64,000 nucleotides of DNA from Alcanivorax sp. (GTDB lineage: Bacteria; Pseudomonadota; Gammaproteobacteria; Pseudomonadales; Alcanivoracaceae), in NCBI RefSeq assembly GCF_017794965.1, contig NZ_CP051240.1, forward strand, positions 2,046,001 to 2,110,000, given 5' to 3'. Below, piece by piece: positions 8,619-16,928 of the stretch. Within the stretch, counting starts at the first letter, position 1. The number at the start of each line of letters is the position of its first letter. Below the pieces are notes generated by a model. It saw only the letters and a program-made list of their open reading frames with translations, was not told the DNA's origin and did not search any database. The position numbers and the translations under genes were made by a program.

Positions 8619-9153
8619 CCAGAGCACCCAGTTCAAACCTCTCCCCACCACTCTCAACCACTAACCTACCTTCCACTTCCGTACCCCAATCAATCAGCTG
8701 ATAGAAAGCACTACGGCCGATCAGGGCGTCGAGATTCATGCGTACGGTAATATAGGGGGATGGTTCGCCGGTTTGCGGGTCGGTTTCCACCCGGATCGGG
8801 TGTTCTGCAGAGGCCACCACATGGGTGCCCACGTTGGTGGTAAAGACCAGCTTGCCCTCCACTCGCTGGACCTCTCCAGCCACGAAGGGGGCATCGTCCA
8901 CCTGGATGCGCAGCTTCTCTACCGGGGTGATCAGGAAGTAGTCCTCCCCTTCGCGTAGCAGGATGGTGGAAAAAAGCGCCACCATCCGTTCACGCTCAAT
9001 GGGCGAGCCTTCATAAAACCAGGTACCATCACGGGCGATACGCATGTCGATATCCGCATGCCGTTCGGGTTGCCATTGCTCTACCGGGGGGAGACCCTGC
9101 CCATCCTTATCGGCCTTTTCCAGTAACGACAGCAGCTCGTCAGTCCTGCTCAT
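8611..9153 (-). CDS. DUF1285 family protein
   Basis: A 180-residue soluble protein of the DUF1285 family, recognised from the run of short beta-strand segments (DIDMRIARDGTWFYEGSPI, DYFLITPVEKLRIQVDDAPF, ITVRMNLDALIGRSAFYQL). The molecular function is unknown. Its ATG overlaps the stop codon of the upstream TetR-type gene (ATGA at 9150-9153), so the two are translationally linked. The last codons and the stop lie inside a 7-bp repeat array, so repeat DNA forms the end of this gene. Confidence 0.8.
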   Translation of the reverse strand: MSRTDELLSLLEKADKDGQGLPPVEQWQPERHADIDMRIARDGTWFYEGSPIERERMVALFSTILLREGEDYFLITPVEKLRIQVDDAPFVAGEVQRVEGKLVFTTNVGTHVVASAEHPIRVETDPQTGEPSPYITVRMNLDALIGRSAFYQLIDWGTEVEGRLVVESGGERFELGALEE

Positions 9154-9785
9154 CGCGGACCTCGTTGCCCCTTGTTGCCCATGCGAATACCGATTTCGAT
9201 CAGGAAATCCAGAAACTCTTCCTTGTCCTCGATCAGACGCTGATAGAAGGGAGACTCAACCAGTGCCACCGCGCCGTGGGCCAGCGCCCAGGCAGAACAG
9301 ATGTGGTAAATCGGAGGCACGTCTTCCAGTGACCCTTCTGCCACCCGCGCTTCAACAATATCGGTGAGTCGGGCAAAGTTGGCTTCCCGTATGCTGTGCA
9401 GTTTTTCCACCAGTTCCGGCAAGGCATGATCCTTGATCACCTTGTTTTCCAGCCGGTCGAACAACTGATAGCGCTTGGGATCGGAAATACGGAAACGGAA
9501 GTACTCGCGAACCAGCTTTTCCTTGTTGTCCGCGTCGGAGATCTGCTTGAACACCTCTGCCAGATCCTCTTCGTAGCGGATCATCAGTAGCAGGTAAATC
9601 TCATTCTTGGTCTCGAAATGCTTGTAGATGGTGCCTTTACCAATACCTACCCGGTCGGCAATCATCTCCACCGTCACCCGGTCCTCGCCTTCCTCCAGAA
9701 ACAGTTCCAGAGCGGCATCAAGAATCTGCCGTTCACGCTGACGAAATTCCTGCGCTTTACGCGTGGCTTTTTCCAGGTCACCCAT
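9150..9785 (-). CDS. TetR family transcriptional regulator
   Basis: 211 residues. The N-terminal 60 residues are a TetR DNA-binding domain with helix-turn-helix GIGKGTIYKHFETKNEIYLL; the rest is a helical ligand/dimer domain of unknown specificity. The ATG at 9785 is chosen because AAGGAG lies six bases upstream; an in-frame GTG at 9803 is a weaker choice. It forms an overlapping pair with the DUF1285 gene, an arrangement also seen in pseudomonads. The regulated genes cannot be told from the sequence; autoregulation at the divergent 9786-9993 region is possible. Confidence 0.9.
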   Translation of the reverse strand: MGDLEKATRKAQEFRQRERQILDAALELFLEEGEDRVTVEMIADRVGIGKGTIYKHFETKNEIYLLLMIRYEEDLAEVFKQISDADNKEKLVREYFRFRISDPKRYQLFDRLENKVIKDHALPELVEKLHSIREANFARLTDIVEARVAEGSLEDVPPIYHICSAWALAHGAVALVESPFYQRLIEDKEEFLDFLIEIGIRMGNKGQRGPR

Positions 9786-9993
9786 CCAATTCTCCTTGAG
9801 CACAGCAGAGCGTCATCACCGCCCCAAACCATTCCGGATCAGACCCTTTCTGGATGTCCAGGTTTCCGGTATGACTGAATTCTAACGTATTCCCTTTTTA
9901 TACGCATACGGCACGGCGCAATACCGCGAAACTGTTTACCCGGTGCAAAGGCCGGTAGCATGTCTGCACCGATTATCCCGTAAAGGAGTCGCC

Positions 9994-11115
9994 ATGAGCA
10001 GCCCAGCCTCGGATCACCCCGAATTTCCCCAACAGGATGACCTCCTCTACCTGAACCACGCCGCTGTTGCGCCCTGGCCGGAACGCACCCGTCAGGCAGT
10101 GCATGCCTTCGCCGACATGAATTGCCGGGTGGGTGCCCGGGACTACCCGCAGTGGCTCAAGGTAGAACAACGTCTGCGCGAACGCCTGGCCTGGTTGATC
10201 GGTGGCGTGGATACCGCGGAAATCGCCCTGCTCAAGAACACCTCGGAGGGTCTGTCCGTCATTGCCCAGGGCTTGCACTGGCAGCCCGGTGATCAGGTGG
10301 TCATCAGTGATCAGGAATTTCCCTCCAACCGTATCCCCTGGCAGGCATTGGCTGGCCAGGGTGTCGAGGTGGTTGAGGTCAACCTGGATGTGGCCGACCC
10401 GGAACAGGCTGTCATTGATGCACTTGGGGAGAACACCCGGCTGGTTTCCCTGTCGGCCGTTCAATACGGTACCGGGCTGTTGATGAATATGGCGCGAATT
10501 GGCCGCGCTTGCCGGGAACGGGATATCCTTTTCTGTGTTGATGCCATCCAGATTCTTGGTGCCCTGCCCTTTGATGCCCGTGAGGCCTGCGCCGATTTTG
10601 TAGTGGCTGACGGCCACAAGTGGATGCTCGGCCCGGAAGGGCTGGCACTGTTTTATTGTCGCCGGGAGCGGCAATCCGCTCTGACGTTACGCCAGCATGG
10701 CTGGCACATGATCGCCAGGGCCGGCGACTACAGCCAACAGGAATGGCAGGTTGCCGACAATGCCAAACGGTTCGAATGCGGCAGCCCCAACATGCTCGGC
10801 GTGCATGCCCTGGAAGCGTCGCTGTCTCTGTTTGAAGAGCTGGGCATGGACACCGTGCAGGCAGGTCTTCAGGCCCGCATTCAACATTTGCTGGACGGCC
10901 TGCAAGCCCGTGGCGCCACCTTGCTGAGTCCCACAGCCCCGGACCGGCGGGCCGGTATCGTGACCTTCTCCCTGCCGGATGAAACCCCCGCAGAGACCTT
11001 TCAGCGCCTCAAACAGGCAGGGGTGGTTTGTGCAGAACGGGGTGGCGGAATCCGTTTCTCCCCCCACTTCTACACAACATTTTCGGTCATCGACCGGGCG
11101 CTGGGCCTGTTGTAA
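9994..11115 (+). CDS. Class-V aminotransferase (cysteine desulfurase / isopenicillin-N-epimerase-like)
   Basis: 373 residues of a fold-type I PLP enzyme of the class-V aminotransferase group. The PLP lysine is in VADGHKWMLGPEGLALFY near residue 210, and LKNTSEGLSVIAQGL near residue 85 is the cofactor-phosphate loop. The start follows TAAAGGAG. The conserved cysteine expected in a dedicated IscS/SufS desulfurase is not evident, so the substrate is left open; selenocysteine lyase, epimerase or kynureninase-like activity are alternatives. It is followed 41 bp later by a gene on the same strand with no obvious functional link. Confidence 0.85.
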   Translation: MSSPASDHPEFPQQDDLLYLNHAAVAPWPERTRQAVHAFADMNCRVGARDYPQWLKVEQRLRERLAWLIGGVDTAEIALLKNTSEGLSVIAQGLHWQPGDQVVISDQEFPSNRIPWQALAGQGVEVVEVNLDVADPEQAVIDALGENTRLVSLSAVQYGTGLLMNMARIGRACRERDILFCVDAIQILGALPFDAREACADFVVADGHKWMLGPEGLALFYCRRERQSALTLRQHGWHMIARAGDYSQQEWQVADNAKRFECGSPNMLGVHALEASLSLFEELGMDTVQAGLQARIQHLLDGLQARGATLLSPTAPDRRAGIVTFSLPDETPAETFQRLKQAGVVCAERGGGIRFSPHFYTTFSVIDRALGLL

Positions 11116-11156
11116 GCTGCCAACACTCTGTAACAAACCATGAACAGCGAGCGTCA

Positions 11157-12008
11157 ATGAGCAAACAGCGGGCGGTGTATGAATGGTGCTGTCGCCAGCT
11201 CCAGCGAGATGAAAGCCACAGCGGCCAGCCCAGTGCGGATCTGGACAGCCTGCGTACGGTTATCCGATCCTGCGATGTGCTCCTTGTCTCCGGCCACAGC
11301 AGCATCGACCGCACCTTCAAGGTCATCGGCGACAGCCGCTATGCCCGTGCCGTGCTGTATGTGGGTAGATTGCATGATGTGGCCGACCCGGCCCTGCGCG
11401 CCCTGCTCGCGGATTACACCCCCTGCGAACCCGACACCCAGCTGGTGATTGATGCCAGCCTGGAACGTGGACTGATCGTGGAACCCCTGTCGGCGCTGGA
11501 AGGCCGTCAGCTGCGCGTCTGCCGTGCTCAAGGTCTCAGTGACAGTGAAGCTCAGGACGTGTTGCGCTATGCCATCAGCCGTATCGGCGCTGGCGGGGGC
11601 CGTTCCTGGGCAGCCCTGTCCCTGATGGCACTGGTGCCCTGGCGCTGGATGCCGTTGCGCTGGCGCAGTGCACTTTACCGGCGCTGGGCGGGAGAACTGA
11701 TCAAGGCACTGAGCGGCACCGTCATCTCTGATGCCTTCAGCTTTGTACAATTTCCGGTTCTACCCCTGGTCAAGGAAGATGGCTCCGGCGCCAGATTGCT
11801 GCGCCTGCAACCACGGGCCGTCACTGCAGCGGACTTCGATCACTCCCCCTACTTTGAAATCATCAAGGCGCCCTTCCAGTTGGGCATGATCCCCAAGGGC
11901 ATGGATGCCGTGCCCTGGAAAGGCAATCAGGGTGCGCTGGCGCCGGAGCGACAGCGCCACCTGTCACTGGTTGAACCGCCGGCGAGCGGCTCCCCCGGCC
12001 AGCAATAG
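11157..12008 (+). CDS. NlpC/P60-like (YiiX-type) protein, catalytic residues apparently replaced
   Basis: 283 residues. The stretch CDVLLVSGHSSIDRTF followed by RYARAVLYVG resembles the start of permuted papain-like YiiX/NlpC proteins, where the second motif is normally Y-S-H-A and carries a catalytic histidine. Here that position is Arg. The later segment where a CSELV-type nucleophile is expected reads SDAFSFVQF. If the family call is right, the protein is probably not an active peptidase or amidase and may bind lipid or peptide instead. A hydrophobic, Trp-rich stretch (LSLMALVPWRWMPLRW) suggests membrane contact. The 3' end overlaps the convergent protease gene by 45 bp. The start is preceded by only a weak ribosome-binding site. 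Confidence 0.55.
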   Translation: MSKQRAVYEWCCRQLQRDESHSGQPSADLDSLRTVIRSCDVLLVSGHSSIDRTFKVIGDSRYARAVLYVGRLHDVADPALRALLADYTPCEPDTQLVIDASLERGLIVEPLSALEGRQLRVCRAQGLSDSEAQDVLRYAISRIGAGGGRSWAALSLMALVPWRWMPLRWRSALYRRWAGELIKALSGTVISDAFSFVQFPVLPLVKEDGSGARLLRLQPRAVTAADFDHSPYFEIIKAPFQLGMIPKGMDAVPWKGNQGALAPERQRHLSLVEPPASGSPGQQ

Positions 12009-13619
12009 CATCAGCAGTCCGGACAGCGCACCGCCGCCACCGCCAGATCCACCCGTATTTCCCGCCCCGGCCGAAGAGCCGCTATTGCTCGCCACGCTAC
12101 GTGCCAGAGCCGGATAACTGGCCGCCTGGCTGTCGCCGCTGGGGAAGTCACCGTTATCCGTCCACACCTTGATGGACACCAGGCCATTGCCAGAACCTTC
12201 CATGACCAGCTGTTGGACGGCAACGGCGCCGGGCGCCATATCACCCATGCCGCACTGCACCAGGGAAGAACCGTAGCAGTCGTCCGGCACCTGAGCTTGC
12301 CAACCGTCCGGCATCTGAAAACCTACCCGGACCCGGGAAGCGGAGCGGTGGGTGGCGGCATTTTCCACGCGAGCGGTCATCACCACCCGGCCATCCGCGC
12401 GACGTTGGCTGGAAACCCCCAGCACCACGTCCGGCTGATCGCTGAACACCAACTTGAAACTCTCGGAAGGTACGCTGAAATAATCATAGCCATCACTGGA
12501 GGGACGAACGCTCACGTTACCGGCCCACTTGCTGCCATTATTGGCCAGCTTCAGGGTAATGGCGCCAAGATCATCGCCTACATAGAGGTTATTGCCCCCG
12601 GAGCAGCGCGTCTCGGAGCTGCCCACAGCTGCGCATTGCCAGCCGGCCACAGAGACTTGCAGACCCGGTTCATGGTTCACAGTCAGGCCCACGTTGGTGG
12701 CCACATTGATCACACTGCGGTTGATCAGACCTGCATTGACGGTGAGCGCCGTGCCCGGGACCTGATAATGCTTTTCGGGCAAACCCACGGTTTCAAGATC
12801 CACCAACAGCCCGGAAGTGGCACTTTCCAGCCAGTCCAGATAACGGTCGACCCGGGTATAAACAGCCGGCACCCCACTGGTAGCGCAGGTTTCGTGCCCA
12901 TAGCTGGTGATACCCACCAGCCATTGCTGGCCATCCTGGCGGGAGATCAGGGGCCCGCCACTGTCACCGCGGCAGGTATCCTGCACCTGGGGCGCGGGGT
13001 CCATTTCCGCGGCACAGATCTGACCGTTCCACAGCTGACTCCACTGGCTGGCACAGTAGCTGTCAGACACGTAGTCCAGTTGTACTTCCTGCAGGGTGGT
13101 AGAGAGCGCAGGGTCATTATTGCTGGTATACCCCCAGCCCAGAGCCTGCAAGGATTCCTTGGGCGCAGCGGCAAGACTGTCGACCACCGCCTTCTTGGCC
13201 AGATCCATGGTCTGCTGCTGACTGACTGAATCCAGACGCAACAAGGCAATATCATTGTGATAATTGTCAGAACGGTAGGACGGGTGCACCAGCACGCGGG
13301 AAATACCATGCTGCTCCAGCGCACTCCCCAGTCGGTTAGTCCCGCCCAGTGAGACAAACAGCACATCCGCAGATATGGCCCCCGTATCCCCCACCACACA
13401 GTGAGCCGCTGTCACCACCCACTGCGGTGCGATCAGCGTACCGCCACACAAGGTGGTGGCATTTGCCGGATTCCCGGATCGGCTGATTTCCACTTCGGCC
13501 ATCCACGGCCTGACGGTAGTTACATCCTGTCCCCCGATGATGCGGGGCTGAGCGTCGAGTGCCGATACCGTCTGAACGAGCCCCGTCAGAAGAAACAGAA
13601 CAAACATCAAACGATACAT
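11964..13619 (-). CDS. Secreted trypsin-like serine protease with GlyGly-CTERM sorting tail
   Basis: 551 residues from the ATG at 13619. A signal peptide covers about residues 1-20 (FVLFLLTGLVQTVSA). A zymogen cleavage point R26|IIGG precedes a chymotrypsin-fold domain with the full triad: TAAHC (His73), NDIALLRL and CRGDSGGPL. The middle and C-terminal parts are beta-rich repeats resembling conserved extracellular domains. The end has a Gly-rich linker, a hydrophobic helix and a basic cluster (ALSGLLMLLLAGGAARRR), the pattern of the GlyGly-CTERM signal cut by rhombosortase in bacteria with type II secretion. No rhombosortase is in this window. Secretion and surface release are inferred from the tail. 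Confidence 0.9.
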   Translation of the reverse strand: MYRLMFVLFLLTGLVQTVSALDAQPRIIGGQDVTTVRPWMAEVEISRSGNPANATTLCGGTLIAPQWVVTAAHCVVGDTGAISADVLFVSLGGTNRLGSALEQHGISRVLVHPSYRSDNYHNDIALLRLDSVSQQQTMDLAKKAVVDSLAAAPKESLQALGWGYTSNNDPALSTTLQEVQLDYVSDSYCASQWSQLWNGQICAAEMDPAPQVQDTCRGDSGGPLISRQDGQQWLVGITSYGHETCATSGVPAVYTRVDRYLDWLESATSGLLVDLETVGLPEKHYQVPGTALTVNAGLINRSVINVATNVGLTVNHEPGLQVSVAGWQCAAVGSSETRCSGGNNLYVGDDLGAITLKLANNGSKWAGNVSVRPSSDGYDYFSVPSESFKLVFSDQPDVVLGVSSQRRADGRVVMTARVENAATHRSASRVRVGFQMPDGWQAQVPDDCYGSSLVQCGMGDMAPGAVAVQQLVMEGSGNGLVSIKVWTDNGDFPSGDSQAASYPALARSVASNSGSSAGAGNTGGSGGGGGALSGLLMLLLAGGAARRRFNQ

Positions 13620-14199
13620 ATTCAATACCTATGGCTAGCAATTCATTACGTGGAGATACTAACCAAGGCATAAGAACTTTAAATGTGATCCAGTTCTTCT
13701 ATTAAGATGTTGATACTACCGCTCGTCGTACTACTTTTTCATGACTGACAAGTCGCGTCAGTTTGGCCCATTTTCGTCGCAGCTTCATGACATATAGCGA
13801 CACATTCGAACAACATTTGATGCCATTTTGTTTAGTTCAGCTTGTTGCATATTAGTGTCATGTTTTACATTTGCGCTGAATCTTGTTCGACAGACCAGCC
13901 GGTCACTCAGGACAAAACGGCAAATCACAAGGAAAGACCACCGCCAGCGGACGCTGACCGACATCAAAAATTCATCGCGCATTAGCGGAAAGGGTCGATG
14001 TGAAGAATGGCCCGGTCTTGGTCCAGCGCGGAGGTCGCTAGATGCATGACGCCTGACGAGAACATGGCAACATTGGGTTTCATCGTACGCCTGTGCCTCC
14101 CCCACCTGATTTAGGGATAACGGGTCAGGCCAACGCTGATTTGTTCACCATTGGGGCTTTAAGGGGCACAGCCGCCCGGAACCGGGCGGCCGGAGGGGA
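13620..14199. repeat. Intergenic region with a degraded repeat between the protease and rmuC
   Basis: No gene is supported. The protease promoter should lie in the left part, but I see no convincing -35/-10 pair. At 13968-14098 there is a diverged copy of the 3995-4135 element: a TTCATCGCGCATTAGCGG end, a three-unit heptad array (GATGCAT, GACGCCT, GACGAGA at 14041-14061) and a shared CGTACGCCTGTG end. A perfect short hairpin, GCCGCCCGG-AA-CCGGGCGGC (14171-14190), lies just past the rmuC stop without a clear T-run. Confidence 0.65.
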
Positions 14200-15513
14200 T
14201 CAGGACGAGGGCTCGTCCTCATCGGCGCGGGGCAACGCCCGGCGCGCCTTGGCACCCAGATCGATCAACTGGTTGGCCTGCCGTAACAGGTTACCGCGCC
14301 CTTGGGTAAGGCGGTTATGGGTGGTTTCCCAAGCACTGTGAGCCTTGTCCAGCTTGTCACCCAGGTCGCCGAGCGATTCATCAATGAGTGAAACCTGGTC
14401 ACAGATTTTCCCTGCACGATCGGCAATATCCAGTGCGTTGCGGTTCTGGTACTCATACCGCCAGATATTCTGAATGGTCCGCAGGGTCACCAGTAGCGTG
14501 GTGGGGCTCACCAGCACGATATTGCGGGCAAAAGCATCGGTATAAAGGCTCGAGTCCTGCTCCATGGCCACCATGAAAGCGCCCTCGATGGGGATGAACA
14601 ACAGTACAAAATCCAGGCTCTGGATACCCTCAAGGCCACTGTAGTCCTTGATATCCAGCCCCTTGATATGACTTCTCAGAGAAGCCAGATGCTCGCGCAG
14701 CGCCTGTTCCCGCTCTTCCTGGGTTGTGGCCGAAGACAGGCGCTCATAGGCCAGCAGGGACACCTTGGCATCCACCACCACATCCTTGTTTTCTGGCAAA
14801 CGCACAATCGCATCCGGCAGCCGCCGTTGGCCGCTTTCGTCCTTGAAACTCACCTGGGTTTCATACTCCCGCCCGCGGGTCAGCCCGGAAGACTCCAGCA
14901 CCCGCTCAAGGATCATCTCGCCCCAGTTGCCCTGGGTCTTGACCTGGCCCTTGAGAGCATCTGTAAGGTTTTTGGCATCCTCATGCATCTGCTGGTTGAG
15001 CCCCTTGAGCTGACTCAACTGCTCCATCAGGGTCGCCTGGGTTCGCGTCTCATCACTGTGGATCTGGTCCACCCGGCGACGAAAATCGGTGAGCTGTTCA
15101 CGGAAAGGCTTCAGCACACCATCCAGCCCCTGATGCTGCTGCTCCTGCAACTGCTTGCTGCGCTGCTCGAAGATCTTCGCTGACAGATTCTCGAACTCCT
15201 GCTTGAGTAGCTCCCGGCTTTTCTCGGCAAAGGCCAGCTTCTCTTCCTGCCCCGCCAAACGCTCTTCCATGCGCGCTTTCTCTGCCGACAGTTGCCGGGC
15301 ATGGCTTTCAGCCTCCCGCAGCTGGCGGCTTGCCACCTCCAGCTGATCCCGCAGCAACGGCAACTGGGCCAGTGGCTCGCGTAGCTGGTGCTTTTCTTCC
15401 TGCCATTGCATGGCGAGCTGCCCTTGCCGGCGGCGCTCCAGCAGCCATACCAAAAATGCCGCCAGGACAGCGCCGCCAACCGCGGCCAGAGCAGGTATCA
15501 GGTAAGGGTTCAT
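14200..15513 (-). CDS. rmuC: DNA recombination protein RmuC
   Basis: 437 residues. An N-terminal membrane helix (ALAAVGGAVLAAFLVWLL) is followed by a long coiled coil (about residues 30-150, Glu/Gln/Lys/Arg-rich) and a C-terminal nuclease-like domain with VVDAKVSLLAYERL and DFVLLFIPIEGAF, typical of RmuC. The family limits DNA inversions between repeats; a nuclease activity is predicted from the fold. Its ATG overlaps the tatD stop (ATGA), so the two nuclease-like genes form one unit. Confidence 0.92.
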   Translation of the reverse strand: MNPYLIPALAAVGGAVLAAFLVWLLERRRQGQLAMQWQEEKHQLREPLAQLPLLRDQLEVASRQLREAESHARQLSAEKARMEERLAGQEEKLAFAEKSRELLKQEFENLSAKIFEQRSKQLQEQQHQGLDGVLKPFREQLTDFRRRVDQIHSDETRTQATLMEQLSQLKGLNQQMHEDAKNLTDALKGQVKTQGNWGEMILERVLESSGLTRGREYETQVSFKDESGQRRLPDAIVRLPENKDVVVDAKVSLLAYERLSSATTQEEREQALREHLASLRSHIKGLDIKDYSGLEGIQSLDFVLLFIPIEGAFMVAMEQDSSLYTDAFARNIVLVSPTTLLVTLRTIQNIWRYEYQNRNALDIADRAGKICDQVSLIDESLGDLGDKLDKAHSAWETTHNRLTQGRGNLLRQANQLIDLGAKARRALPRADEDEPSS

Positions 15514-16301
15514 CGTTGCGCCTTGTTGAACAGGGTGAAGAAATTATCGGCGGTGATGCTGGCCAGTTCTTCGACACTGACGCCCTTCAGTTCCGCCACA
15601 CATTCCGCCACATTGGCCACAAAGCGCGGCTCGTTGGGCTTGCCTCGAAAGGGCACCGGGGCCAGCCAGGGAGCGTCCGTTTCGATCAACAGTTTTTCCA
15701 TGGGCAGGGCCTTGACCGTATCGCGCAGGGATTGCGCATTGCGGAAGGTGACGATGCCGGAAATGGAAATATAAAAACCCAGCTCGATGGCCTGCTGGGC
15801 CATATCCAGATCTTCAGTGAAACAGTGCAAAACACCCTTCACATCTCCCCCACCATGCTCGCGGAGCAGATTGAGGGTATCGTCCTTGGCACCCCGCGTA
15901 TGTACTACCAGGGGCAATCCGGTTTGCCGTGCTGCCTCGATATGGGCAATAAAATAACGCTTCTGCCATTCCCGCTCTTCCTTGGCATAGAAGTAGTCCA
16001 GCCCGGTTTCGCCGATGGCAATCACCTTGGGATGCGCCGCCCTTTCCAGCAGCTCCGCCACAGAAGGCTCACGGGATTCCTTGTAGAGCGGATGCACCCC
16101 AACGCTGGCAAACACCTGCGGGTACTGCTCAGCCAGCGCCTGCACATCCGGAAAGGTTTCCAGATCCACGCCGATACACAACATGTGGCTGACACCCGCC
16201 TCTTCCGTCGCCGCCATCATGGCCGAAAAATCCCCGCCATGAGCCTCCAGATTAAGACGATCAAGGTGACAGTGAGAATCCACAAAAGTGGCAGCAGACA
16301 T
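15510..16301 (-). CDS. tatD: TatD family metal-dependent hydrolase
   Basis: 263 residues of the TatD TIM-barrel family. Metal ligands are visible in FVDSHCHLDRL at the N terminus, AIGETGLDYFY (Glu), PLVVHTRGA (His), GVLHCFTEDL (His) and LLIETDAPWLAP (Asp). TatD enzymes are 3'-5' exonucleases or related hydrolases. The ATG at 16301 (MSAATFVDSHCH) places the metal motif at the normal distance; longer readings run into a 7-bp repeat array and are rejected. It overlaps rmuC by 4 bp. Confidence 0.92.
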   Translation of the reverse strand: MSAATFVDSHCHLDRLNLEAHGGDFSAMMAATEEAGVSHMLCIGVDLETFPDVQALAEQYPQVFASVGVHPLYKESREPSVAELLERAAHPKVIAIGETGLDYFYAKEEREWQKRYFIAHIEAARQTGLPLVVHTRGAKDDTLNLLREHGGGDVKGVLHCFTEDLDMAQQAIELGFYISISGIVTFRNAQSLRDTVKALPMEKLLIETDAPWLAPVPFRGKPNEPRFVANVAECVAELKGVSVEELASITADNFFTLFNKAQR

Positions 16302-16343
16302 GGGGTGCTCCGAAGTTTCTGACGGCGGGGATTGTAACAGATC

Positions 16344-16501
16344 CGCATCACGCAACACGCCTCACGCAACAACACGGATCAGGGTTTAGCTGCTTTTAAA
16401 CGCATGAGGCCGCGCCCTGGTTGCGGGCGCGGCCTCATGCATTGTCAATTAGATACACACTCTTTCCGCGTTGTTGCGTGTTGCGTGAAGCGTGTTGCGT
16501 C
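16344..16501. repeat. Paired CACGCAA-type heptad arrays around a GGCCGCGCCC hairpin
   Basis: Left array 16344-16371 (CGCATCA, CGCAACA, CGCCTCA, CGCAACA); right array 16474-16501 (TTGCGTG twice, AAGCGTG, TTGCGTC) is its inverted complement and begins 3 bp after the pilZ stop. The core carries a perfect hairpin with arms of 16 bp, 16402-16417 and 16425-16440, and a 7-base loop. The same hairpin type occurs at 8039-8065 and 8518-8552. Confidence 0.88.
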
Positions 16502-16503
16502 TC

Positions 16504-16851
16504 TCACATCGTATGCGTCGGACGATCCGATTCCAGTGAACCGGCCAGATGGTTTTCAATGGTCACGCGGGCAGTGTCATCCTGGTCGGAGAACTGTACG
16601 CCGATACCGGCACTGCGGTTACCCTGGGCGCCTCTCGGGGTAATCCACACCACCTTGCCCGCCACCGGGATCTTGTCCACCTCGTCCATGATGTTCAGCA
16701 GCAGGAAGATTTCCTCACCCAGCTTGTACTGCTTCTCAGTGGGGATAAACAACCCGCCGTTGGTGATGAAAGGCATGTACGCCGAGTACAGCACCGCCTT
16801 GTCCTTGATGGACAGGGAAAGAATCCCGCTACGTCCGCCGGGCATCTTCAT
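16504..16851 (-). CDS. PilZ domain protein
   Basis: 115 residues from the ATG at 16851, chosen for GAGGAAA eight bases upstream. The protein is one PilZ domain ending in RSAGIGVQF. The usual c-di-GMP-binding RxxxR near the N terminus is not clear, so, as with type-IV-pilus PilZ proteins encoded beside holB, it may not bind the nucleotide. It lies 77 bp downstream of holB, matching the Pseudomonas holB-pilZ order, where PilZ is needed for type IV pilus assembly. Confidence 0.88.
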   Translation of the reverse strand: MKMPGGRSGILSLSIKDKAVLYSAYMPFITNGGLFIPTEKQYKLGEEIFLLLNIMDEVDKIPVAGKVVWITPRGAQGNRSAGIGVQFSDQDDTARVTIENHLAGSLESDRPTHTM

Positions 16852-16928
16852 AGGGGTTTTCCTCGTGGTCGTTGTGGTCTGCCGGGCCGCAGCCGATACG
16901 ACTTTATTATTAATAACTTTCAAGAAGA

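Noticed and set aside
14171..14190. Hairpin after rmuC as a terminator
   Set aside because: The stem is perfect but no T-run follows on either strand, so it is only noted in the gap description.
16302..16358. Longer N terminus for TatD
   Set aside because: The extension would be encoded by a heptad array and displace the metal-binding HCH from the N terminus.
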